In this document: one piece after another, positions 47,501 to 57,100 of the stretch | How the letters are laid out: each line of letters starts with the position of its first letter | Position numbering within the stretch: position 1 is the stretch's first letter | Notes under the pieces: generated by a model | What the model was told of the DNA's origin: nothing | The model's database searches: none | What the model saw: only the letters and a program-made list of their open reading frames with translations | Translations under genes and position numbers: made by a program | From: Branchiostoma lanceolatum | Taxonomy: Eukaryota; Chordata; Leptocardii; Amphioxiformes; Branchiostomatidae | Assembly: GCF_035083965.1 (NCBI RefSeq) | Contig: NC_089738.1 | Location: 9,822,734 to 9,886,733, forward strand | DNA: 64,000 nt | Reading direction: 5' to 3'

Positions 47501-49156
47501 ATGTCAGCGAGCCCCTTCCTATCGCTGTGGTAATGCTGCCCACCTATAACCATATCGGCGTATCCTTTTCTATCGGTGTAGTAGTGCAGGAGGATCTCTC
47601 CGTCCTTCAGCCGTTCGACCTGGAAGGAGGGTGCGTTCATCTCGGTGTAGGCGATGGTGAGGTAGCCGTAGTGCATGTAGTCCAGGTTGTCCAGCATGTC
47701 CTGGAGGTTTCCGCCGAGAGCCCGTAGGATGGCGTCATAGCCTGCCTCCATGCAGAAGTCGATGAAGTACTCGCCATACTGCTGGAGAACGGTGCTATCG
47801 TCCAGCCCTGACAGAAAACTTGTTTAGGACACATTCTAATATTGCCGACTGACACCGCAACTGACTGACATCAACAAGCAATGGAGCTTGCCTTGATATG
47901 ATCCTACAGACACAAGTCTAGAAAAGGAAGCCGGCAAGAACTTACTGAATATTCTGAGGGCAGACCCCAAAGAAAGATCAAGAGTACTATTAAATCAGTT
48001 ACGCTCAGAAAGGAAACTACGGGAGCTACGGAAGCTCGTGAAAAACAGCCTCGTAGTGGAGGGGAGGGTTGACGAAAGACAGCCGATTGAGAGTGTCCAG
48101 ACCACTGCAGCAGAAGAACACAGTCGACTTCTGGTGCTACTGATAGAAAACATGGCTCTGAATCAAGAAGCTGTACTGCGCTTTACTGTGAAACTAGCAT
48201 CCTTTTTTCTGTGCGATCAACCAATAACTAAATGCTCTTATATGGTCAAAAGCGGATTCTAATTTTCAAAGAGAAGCACACGCACAAATTTACCTATGTC
48301 ACAAACAATATCATAGAAGACCCTGGTAAACGGAGTCAGTCTATTAAGGAAACGGTAAAGGTGATATCATTGTGTTGTACATTCTCACTTACCTAGTATA
48401 CGAGATGCAGCCATGATCATTTTCTCCATAATTGAGTCGTCGTAAGACGTATTCATAAAGTAGGAGTCTTCTACCCCGGCAAGTTGTCTGCAATAAAGAT
48501 GCTCGTAAAGTAATTATTATAAGTGTAATCTCCATTGTCAAGTCAAGACTGTACATCCATATTTCGTGCTGAACATTATCCTATTGTAATACCCTATTTC
48601 ACAGTCAGCTCAGGTATTCCAGATTTCTTACGATCTCTGTTGTTTCAATGTAGGAAATTATTAATTAAAGCATCTCACCTGATATTTTCCCATTTCTCCT
48701 CTCCGTAAGTAGCCACCAAGTAGCCACGGAAAGCAAGATTGATAACGCCGTACTGAAGAATTGTGTTTTCAATAAGTGAGTTGCTTGATATACATGTTGT
48801 ATTCTATAAATCCAATGCAGTACAGCATCTTGTCAAGTTCTTCTGGCAGTTCTGTCCGATGTAAAAATTCTGGACTTTGTCAAATGGCCGATGCAATTGC
48901 CAAGCTATCAAATACTTCAGACACAGTTTACGCGTACATATAAATTTTTCGAATGTAGACTTCTTAGGGACAAGCTTTAACATTATTTTTGGCGTATCTT
49001 ATTACCTGGATGTCTAACCTTCATCAACGTACTTTAACATTATATTTATCATCAAATACCTATGGTGGTATCTTAAGCTTCTTCAAAAGGCACGCTATGT
49101 TGTTTTGACAAAGGATAAAGGAAGCCTATTATATAAAAAAAAGAAGAGCTTACCAT
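39197..49156 (-). CDS. GUCY1B2: Soluble guanylate cyclase, beta-2-like subunit
   Basis: Fifteen coding exons on the minus strand: 49156-49154 (ATG only), 48752-48679, 48487-48393, 47807-47544 (or to 47493), 46983-46799, 46341-46168, 45692-45476, 44871-44720, 44180-44012, 43393-43245, 42535-42389, 41730-41576, 40959-40817, 40091-39990, and a last exon from 39315 to 39197 (or 39320 to 39232), giving about 715 residues. Order: haem-nitric-oxide-binding domain with proximal His 103 (YMHYGYLT) and YYTDR (133-137), a PAS-like HNOBA domain, a coiled-coil linker ([15 protein letters not shown]), and the class III cyclase domain. Catalytic positions: Asp 456 (FSD), Glu 496, Cys 566 (PRYCLFGD), Asn 573 and Arg 577. 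The second metal-binding Asp is Asn 500. The family makes cGMP in response to nitric oxide in the cytosol. The C-terminal frame is uncertain because of two close acceptors. Confidence 0.87.
39442..39968. mobile_element. piggyBac-like miniature element, 527 bases, with TTAA target duplication
   Basis: The termini AGGTGCCCTA (39442-39451) and TAGGGCACCT (39959-39968) are perfect inverted repeats, and each is flanked by TTAA (39438-39441 and 39969-39972). TTAA duplication is the hallmark of piggyBac transposition. No transposase frame is present, so it is non-autonomous. It sits in the last intron of the guanylate cyclase. Confidence 0.75.
39663..39684. promoter_or_regulatory. Twin palindromic CRE sites
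   Basis: Two perfect TGACGTCA sites at 39663-39670 and 39677-39684, 14 bases apart, inside the piggyBac-like element. This is the CREB/ATF binding consensus; use in vivo is unknown. Confidence 0.5.
40245..40560. mobile_element. Miniature repeat, copy A (interrupted)
   Basis: It matches 42633-42815 in inverted orientation, from AGGGTACATAATTC on one side to CAAACCCACTGTTTTTCAAA on the other. Copy A is interrupted by the hairpin at 40389-40483, which copy B lacks. It lies in an intron of the guanylate cyclase. Confidence 0.7.
40389..40483. mobile_element. Perfect 95-base hairpin element with TAGCCTGGA termini
   Basis: Arms of 45 bases (40389-40433 and 40439-40483) are exact reverse complements around a 5-base loop. 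GCATATAT occurs on both flanks (40381-40388 and 40485-40492), as expected for a target-site duplication. It is nested inside miniature repeat copy A. Confidence 0.85.
40627..40796. mobile_element. 170-base foldback element
   Basis: The left arm from TAATCTCCAAGCAGATCT and the right arm ending AGATCTGCTCGGAGATTA pair over about 60 bases with few mismatches. A second inner pair is AGCCAGAGAGGG with CCTCTCTGGCT. It ends 20 bases from the cyclase exon at 40817-40959. Confidence 0.85.
42633..42815. mobile_element. Miniature repeat, copy B (uninterrupted)
   Basis: Inverted relative of 40245-40560, in another intron of the same gene. It has no hairpin insertion and so shows the empty site. Confidence 0.7.
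42949..43076. mobile_element. 128-base foldback element
   Basis: Begins TAAGCTCGTTCACACTTCC and ends GGAAGTGTGAACGAGCTTA; the inner arms pair less well (GTACGCATG with CATGCGTAC). It is a miniature inverted-repeat element in a cyclase intron. Confidence 0.8.
43119..43251. mobile_element. Hairpin insertion flanked by 13-base direct repeats at a splice donor
   Basis: Two perfect 47-base arms (43133-43179 and 43189-43235) enclose a 9-base loop. The unit is flanked by ACCCACCTTGTAC at 43119-43131 and 43239-43251. The right copy spans the end of a cyclase exon and its GT donor on the minus strand, so the insertion duplicated the splice site. Confidence 0.8.
43620..43815 (-). mobile_element. tRNA-derived SINE-like sequence
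   Basis: On the minus strand TGGCCGAGTGA (43803-43793) resembles a polymerase III A box and GGTTCGATTCT (43766-43756) a B box, with tRNA-like spacing and a Ser/Leu-type look. Downstream on that strand, near 43730-43650, a short motif with CATTCCAATG is repeated. The sequence does not fold as a functional tRNA. Confidence 0.5.
44534..44593. repeat. (CA)n microsatellite
   Basis: About 60 bases of CA with a few CG changes at one end. Confidence 0.95.
45000..45420. other. Cyclase intron sequence, repeat-like
   Basis: Part of the intron between the exons at 45476-45692 and 44720-44871. Base composition is more even than the surroundings and suggests an old mobile-element remnant, but no family or motif is recognised. 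Confidence 0.25.
46532..46708. mobile_element. Imperfect foldback element
   Basis: TCCACTTTTGTGGAC, GTGGCCGATATACAAG and CAGCTAATCAGAGA on the left pair loosely with matching stretches on the right, ending near CTCTGCGTAGAAG. It is an older, diverged miniature element in a cyclase intron. Confidence 0.5.
47493..47543 (-). other. Duplicated haem-contact segment, optional exon extension
   Basis: Beyond the first donor, 51 bases (17 codons) repeat the end of the fourth cyclase exon: [15 protein letters not shown] follows [15 protein letters not shown]. It ends in a second GT donor in the same phase. If the downstream donor is used, the protein carries two YxS/TxR motifs in tandem. Confidence 0.75.
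47897..48262 (+). other. Unidentified open frame antisense to the cyclase intron
   Basis: An uninterrupted frame of about 121 codons, mostly without a usable ATG (the first is at 48038). It translates to a charged, Leu/Arg-rich sequence such as [19 protein letters not shown]. It looks coding-like but matches nothing I recognise. It may be a mobile-element or gene fragment. Confidence 0.3.
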
Positions 49157-50330
49157 CTATTCTCTGCTGACAACGTCACAGTTGTGGCCGTAGGAGACTA
49201 AGTAGGCATAAACTGCAATGAAAATACACAGGAAACCACAGACGAATAACACAGTGGGGGTAAAGGTACATTGCTGCAGAAGACCATATCAAATATTAGA
49301 AGTGCAAAACCTCAAGGATGAAATCAGACGACGTACGTATACATTGAAATGGAAAGTCGCTACTTACACGCAGCGTATGCGTTAAGGTCAAACTCTGGCA
49401 AGGTCAAACGTTTACAAGATCAATAGCGTCTTTTAAGCATACGTCAGACCGCAGGCTAGCTTTTAGTCCATTCATGACATACTGCAATACTTTTTATCAT
49501 CTTGAAAGCTTTTTTCCGATGTGCAAAATTTTCATTTCTGAGGCAATGAGCACTGTAAAGTAGAGTGTTTTAGAACATTATTATTGAAGTTTATTTGCTA
49601 CGGTGGTATGGCAAGGTGACCAAATCGCACATCCATCTATCGTATGTAGGTTGAAGCCAGTGGCATTTCTATTATGATTGCGTCACTGGATTATCAAGGT
49701 GCACTTTGAGTGCTTTATATAATAATTTGTGACTGCGAAGTGTTTTCCAACAAAGGAGAGATTACCCTAACCCTGACATCAGATGAAGCGGACATACTAA
49801 TGCAACCATCCCGAGACGTTGTTGAAACACAAACACTCCAACTTTGCCCGTATAAAACCTCTTTCTCCCACTTTTTTGCTGCCAGAATATCAAAATATCT
49901 ATTCATCAAGAATTCGGATTTTTTTTTTGGCAAACGATTTTATGGATTTGTCTTGAAAAGTGGTAAAAGTAAACATGTCTGAATAATATTCTTTAGAAAA
50001 TGGATTTTACAAGCCATCGGCTGGCTGACCGAAAGTTGACATGCTTTCCAACGAGAACTAACATCTATATATCACCTATGAAAGGTAATGGTTTATCTAT
50101 ACGTCACCGTATGTTGAAGATTTGGGCTTCAATTAGTGTCTCAATAATCCATCAGATAGTGCCACTGTTCTAGAATAAATACATTACTGTTGACATCATG
50201 CGTGCTTCTCTCACACGGTAGATAGAATTCATCTTATTGCCAGTTGAGGGAGGCAGCAGATGCCCCAATGGAAGCGAAAGTAGATCATCTGAGAAGTGAT
50301 AAGATGCGTTAACTACGTAACAACACTCAC
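49157..50330. other. Upstream region of the cyclase
   Basis: Contains the 5' untranslated region and promoter of the minus-strand cyclase, whose first exon ends with the start codon. The rest is AT-rich with no recognised gene. Confidence 0.4.
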
Positions 50331-51053
50331 CCTTGTCCGCCCGTTTCCGTGCACTGAAGACTGTTGAAGAAACGACTGGCTTCACACCTTCCGTCGTCTG
50401 AATTTCCTTGGGTCGGTGCTCCTTGTAAACTGCCCTGTTGCCCTTAGACTGATGATCAATGACTGGATACAGGCAGAATCATCCCGCAAGTGCAACAGCA
50501 CATACATTCCCTTGGACCCCAGATGTTCAAGGGCTACTGAAGATGTTTTCACGGTCGGTAACAACCTTCCCTTGGGTGGACTACAAGGTATTCACACGGC
50601 ACGCATTCATGTTTTTCACACGTTAGCATCAGGTGCTTTCCTCGCTCAAAAACCTCATGGAAAGTTAAATCCTCGCGTGATGTGTACACCTCGGGAATGG
50701 ATAGAACTGTAGCAAGATGTTGAGAGGCTCCCCAAAGATTCAGATGACGCATCAGAAACTGCTAACACCTTGAAAATCACTTAGTGCCCATCTAGCTGCA
50801 ATTTTGACATCACTAATGCCGGAAAGTATTTTGGAAGTAGTAAAGGCCATTTCTGTGCCCATACATTACTGGCATAAACAGCTGGCCTGCGATTCATGGC
50901 AGGAAATACTTTTGATGATAACAGAGAGCCTCGACCATTTAAGTGACCGTGCTGGGAGCTAGTCATCATAAAGGATTTAAAGAGACGGGGTTCCATGATA
51001 TCAACATCTCCTGCACGTAACTCACATAATCTGTAAGCAGATGTTTTGGTCAT
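50330..51053 (-). pseudogene. Coding-like, frame-broken region of unknown identity
   Basis: Read on the minus strand, three overlapping frames give protein-like sequence in turn (for example VYASNVWAQKWPLL, NLWGASQHLATVLSIPEVY, then ALEHLGSKGMYVLLHL), interrupted by stops and frame changes. This suggests a decayed gene or transposon fragment. I do not recognise the family. Confidence 0.3.
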
Positions 51054-54000
51054 GGACTAGGAATGGCTGCGATTTTCATCTTTTCTTTCGCGTTTGGACG
51101 CATCACATCAAAGCATATCCGGGAAATAGCGATTTAGTTGTATAAGACATTCATCTCCTCATCATGTAATTGTATAGTTGACATATACGACTCCCTATTG
51201 TATCTCCTGTTGATATTATCTACCTCTGACAATATCATATAGATAGTGCCTTCATGTAGTTTGAAATGGAGCATTGTACAGCCTAGAACCTAACCATTGC
51301 ATAGCATAGAACCTCCCTGTAGGTTTAAGTAGTTTGATATAAGTAGCAAGTAGTATTTAATTGTTTGCCTTACATTGTACCTGTTACAATCGTTGTGCAA
51401 TAAACTTTGACTTGTATCTTTTTTGGGGGCTTGTGATTCTGCCTAACATATTGTATACTATATAGCCTCCGTTGCAGACTCCTTCCGTCTGATTTCTTTC
51501 TGTAAAAGAAAAGTCTTGAAAAAGAAAACAACCGGAAGGAGTCTGCAACGGAGGCTAATGTATACAATATTTACTGCAAACGTTTCTTGTTAAAACCGGT
51601 ACAAAGGAAGACAGGACAAGATATTCCAAAGGTAAGCAAATGTTGCCGACTTTATTGCTGTTTCGTGTGGAACAGAAGACTATATGTATTGTGTCTGACA
51701 TTCCATTTAAATACCATGCTCAACAGTAGCGCCACAAGTACAAGTGATACTGCAAAGACCCTACAAACTTTTGTTGTTTTCTAAGCGTAGGGAAAACATA
51801 CCTGACCATGACATGTAGCAAGTGATAAAGCTGAAAATCTTTGGACTTTCGACAAGTTACTGTGCGCATGCTGGAAAGTATGGAGAGTAATATATACTGG
51901 CTCATCAAGTGAAGTTCCATCAATTCAAGTACTGCAGAAAATTGGCATGATACACAAGCAGCAATGTAAGAATACCTTTGTCCCAAGACATACAAAACAG
52001 TTTTACATTAAGTATACAGTTGACGGCTATTCACATCTACATGAAATGAGGTATCCTGGGAGCTATTTGACAATATTTGGTAGAATAGATAAATCGTCTA
52101 AAAAGCACATCAAACTTTGTACCAAGGCATGATGAAGTAAACAGTGGAGAAATGTAAAATAAGTTAGGCCACACAAATCCAATATCTTTTCACTTGCAGG
52201 TTTATATTTTTGCATATGCACCAGTACCTTATGTCATTAACCAATTAAGTCCTTGGGGCAATTGTGAAGGTAGTTTGGTAAGAACTTTCCTACTTTTGGG
52301 CATGATGTGTGAATTTATCGTTTGGCAAAAAAAAACAATAATCGAGTGTCCAGTTTAGTGTATATATGCATCTTCCATTGCAATACATTTACTACTGTTT
52401 AATAGCTACTGTACATACATAATCTGTTTTAACATCTCAACATGGTACAACTTTATGAGTGATTATGTTACATGTAATCCATAAAACAAAATTTAATGTA
52501 CCTTGTTGATTCTGCTGTCACAACTCTCCTTTTTCCTTATCATTTTTCCTGTACACCACTTTTACCTGAACAAACCAACATCCCTTTAACCAACTTATTC
52601 AACATCAAGCCTCTAATCATCAAGTTACTGTTGTATATCTGGCTTAGTCATTTTCCGAAAACTTTCAGTATGCTTACTTTTTTGGTAACCATGCACCCTG
52701 GACAGCACTGAAGTCAGTACTTGGTAGGCCAAATTGAATTGATCAAATCAATTGTCCACCAATAGATGCACAGAACATTGCTTGAAAAGATTATGATCCA
52801 AAGGAACTATCATTTCAAAACCTAACATAGACGATTACAACAGCAACTTCAAACGATACCAAAAATAGTCCCTTCCCATGGCTTTCTTTTCGACATGTAC
52901 CAATCTTCAACCACTACAGTACAAACATTCTATGACCAACGTGCAACCTGAAAATGTAAATTTCTGTCCCTATTTTTTTCTGCACTATTTTGCACACTGA
53001 ATCTGAACATAATTTAAGATAAATACATATTTGACAGCTGTAATATACATGCACATAATACTGTAAAAAAAGATACAGGCTCACATATATACATAGTACT
53101 TTTTTTTAATATATATACTTTTTCCCGTCATTGCACACCTTTTTCTTAAATGACCAAAACATCTACGATGAGACAGGTCAAGGTTTAAGATTACAAAAAA
53201 AAGTAAAACACTGTTAAATGTACTTTTTGTCACATTAAATAAGGACATCTACTGCACATAAACATAACATAAACATGATTTATATAGGAAAATATAAAAA
53301 GTTTTAATTTACTGGCTCAAATTAAGATACATGTATCCCAAAGTTTTGATCAGTTAAGACTTTTGGCAAATCTACCCGGACTTATTTCTGCCAAAACTTT
53401 CAATCCATGCAACAGTGTCTGGGTAAACACGGCTGTTTTCCATTAAAATTGGCCAACGGTTTTTGCAAACTTGCCACAGAAGCAAAATGGAATTGTTTAC
53501 GTTGTGATGCTACCCCTACATTATCACCTACTATCCTGGCAAACTGTTTTGATCCTGTGCATTTCCTGACAAATCTACCTTTACAGACTTGTCAAACATA
53601 CAAAAATAATAACTTTTTTTCTGTTTTACCATGAAAGGACACCTAGGCATGACTGCCAAGAGAACCATGTTAACCTTCTTCCTGCTGAAGTAGTCTTCAA
53701 GCACCAAGTTTGTATTGGCTACGGGGTTAGGCAACAGGGAGAAGGTTAAAGCGGTATGGGTATTTTATCTTTATGTTGCAAAAATGTCATAACATTAACA
53801 TTCAAACAAATCCAGCTTTTATTTTTTACCTGGAGTTACATTCAGCACTGTGCTTTGATGACTACTTTGTCGTATACAATACTAATTCTTTGATAAACTG
53901 ATGTAATGCGTTTCTCTTGCAATCTTTTTCTAAACATTTATATCCTTTTAACCTTTATCTTAACATTTTGTATAACTTGGTTTTCTTGAAGTTTGTTCCA

Positions 54001-54159
54001 TAGTTGCAGTCACCAGAGCTTTGTGCTGAACCCAACCGTTTTACTTGAAGATAGATTTGTCTTCTTAGCAGAGTCTTGCATTGTATATTGCTGTCTGTAC
54101 AGTGAAATTGCCTTGTCTGTAAGTAGAAGAACGCCTGCGTCTTGGAAACGAAGGCCTGC
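51054..54159. other. Region between the cyclase and the mitochondrial carrier
   Basis: About 3 kb of AT-rich sequence containing the 3' untranslated region of the carrier and one short hairpin element. No gene is supported. Confidence 0.45.
51463..51557. mobile_element. 95-base foldback element with TAGCCTCCG termini
   Basis: The 25-base terminal repeats TAGCCTCCGTTGCAGACTCC... and its complement (51533-51557) are perfect. It is the same length as the hairpin at 40389-40483 and shares the TAGCC/GGCTA ends. The flanks also pair weakly (ATTGTATAC with GTATACAAT). Confidence 0.8.
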
Positions 54160-57100
54160 TTAAATGTTGAGTCTCTTCAGCTGTTCGTACGTGATGAAGA
54201 ACTGACAAAAAAGAGTCAAGGAACTTTTTCAACGCTTAAAAAGAAGTCATGATACTATCAATAATATAAATAGTATTTATGGGACCTTAATCTTGTCATT
54301 AATTTTATTACATATAAAGAGAGGAAATAAAGCAGAATAATGGAATATATACTCAGATTTTTCAAAAAGGATACAATAATATTCCATGGGCCGAGTCTCA
54401 ACCAGTTAGGGATGAACCCTCTGTACAGTGATTTTACTCCTTCGTGTCTTGCAGTCTGAAAAGGAAAAAGGCCAAAGTATTAGAATATTTTATTTTGTAC
54501 CTTTGGTTTCTTTAGACATTCCACAACTCAGAATATCAAAAGATACATTTTACTTTATTCACCATCAGTCATTCTATACAGACTAAGACAAATACTGCGT
54601 GAACAAAAGACACAATACAAAATGTTCCAAAGATACATCTGTAAAGGGAAATTGACTGTGCCTTATTTCATCTAAAATAAACATTGAATTCAACAAATAC
54701 ATGTGTTACTATTAGACACTGTTACCTTGATAAGGCAGTCGCAGGAGTTTTTGTAGATTGTAGAAGCATTCTGATTATTTTTCAGGGCTCTCTGGTTCAT
54801 CATTCGAGTCTTTACTACATCAATCGGGTTTGAAGCCACTGTCCCAGCTAAACCAGCAACGAAACTACATCTGTAGGAAAAACAAAAACATCTGTGTTAG
54901 GTACATCATTAAATGCTAATCATATTTCATTTCTCACTTAACCTCCCTCGCAATCCTGCTGATCATATGCATTGTTTACATATTGTCTAAATACTGTACA
55001 TAGCATCTGTTTACTCAGTCACTTTCATTGAAAGATTATCTCTAAAGTGAGCTAAACTGGTTTGAGATCACTTGATCACTTTTGTTACAAAGATAGATAA
55101 AAATGGTTTAAAGCCAATACTTACATCAAGTGTGTGAAGACAGTGTCTTCCAAAAGTTCGGACTCCAACACCTTGCTCTTGCTCCAGTCATAAACCGACA
55201 GCAGAACCCCTGCAACAACCGCTGCTCTCTGTGCAGTAGGACCGACCCCCTGGTGGAAACAACAATAGTTTTTGCATTTTAATCAAGAACATTTACTTTT
55301 GTGTCGCACAACCTACGCATTTTAAGTTATAAATTTTGATTTTTACTTAATTCATCATGTGTTGTTTCCTTGTGTAGAGATCTAGTCAATATAAATTCAC
55401 ACTTTTTCCCGTCATTGCAGACCTTTTTCTTAAATGACTTAAAACATATAGGATGAGACAGGTCAATGTTTAAGATTGAAAAAAAAAAGTTCAGTCAAAA
55501 CTGCCCAAAAAGACCACTCAGGACCGGTAAAATCTATTGTCCTGTATGTGCTGGGCCCTCTTGGAAATATACTTTTAAAGTTTTATAAGTTGAAGGGGCA
55601 ACCCAGCTGTCTTGAGATGAAAGAAATAAATAAATACATGTAGACAGATCAGTATTGACAGGATTCTTAATGCTTGCGTAAGTGGGAAAAATTATCACAT
55701 TGGCCAGGTGGTGCTTCTGCATAGGTTGTCACTTGCACAGATTTGACTGTACATTCTAAGTCTTTTATGTCAACTCCAGATGTGCAGTAGTGACAAACAC
55801 AGCTGACGGACTCCACTCACCCTCCACAGTCCTCTCGTTCCCTCTTGCTGTGCTATCGTCATGAAAGCTCCCATCATGCTGCCATTCCCCATACAGGCCA
55901 ATCCCTGAGCCTGCATCCTCACCTGGAACACAGGAGTTCACATAAATATACACCCTTAAAAAGCTGTGGATTTTATGGATTACTAATGCAGCATGTACCC
56001 AGAATGTAATAGCCTTGTGTACAAAAACCTATCATAGTTGTTTTTGTCATTTTTGGTCAATGTGATGTTGCATCAGATCTAGAGAGTAACAGCCATTGTA
56101 TCTTGCATACGATCTCTCTTTGGACAAACCTATATGAACCTATATACAGGAAGCATACATATGCGAACACAACCTTATATGCTCATGATCCAATGACATA
56201 CTTATTAATCTACCGTAGACTAAATGCTCTTTAAGTTTAACTGGGTCATGAACTAAACGCTACCTTTGTGTACCCAGAAGTACAGTACTAGTAACACTAG
56301 ACTAGACGCTCTCTAACAAGATCATGGCACTATTGTAACCTGAAGGGGTATCAGGTATCCAGGAGTGCCCACTAACAACTCTTAACAACAGGACCTGGTG
56401 CTTACTAATGCACTTCTGTAATAAGGAGACCCTAGCCATGACAACCTGAACAAACATACAAGTTGAAGTGTCTGCAATTCAGATGGACAAAAATAACTAT
56501 GTACATAACAAGGTCTAGTTCACCGTGTAGGCAATGCTACCATTTAAACCCCTAAAAAAACAGAAAAGGTTTTTTTCACATTGAGGAAGACAGCCATGAC
56601 AAAAATTAAGGATTGAGAGAACAAAAAACCTTGTCTTTGCAATCTCTAAGGCCTGCATGTATAAAGTATAGAAGGTAAAGTTCACAGGGATTTCATTTCA
56701 CAATAGGGACAAAAAATTAGTGTTTGCGGTGGTTTTAAGTTAGTGGTTGAAATAGTAACGCCACAGCAACAATACAAACACTTTCATGGTGGTTTTAACT
56801 TTGCAGTGAAGAGCGTGAAATCCACAAATATAAAACCTCCGCAAAGATTTCCTTTTTCACAGTACCATATGCTTAACACCTACCTTGAGTACATCAGTGG
56901 GGTTTGCGATTGTGGAACTGATGACACCAGCAGCCATCCCACAGAAAAGGTTCACTGCTAGGCTCTCTTTTTCTGTAATACAAAAACAACAGGTTGAGAA
57001 TACAGTAACACTATTGACGCACTACATACAAGATCTACTGGAGAATATCCCCCCAACAATCGCAAATTCAACACCAAAAGAAACGCTAGGGAAGTACGAG

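Noticed and set aside
49710-49982. 90-codon plus-strand open frame upstream of the cyclase
   Set aside because: AT-rich, no recognisable domain, no splice or homology support.
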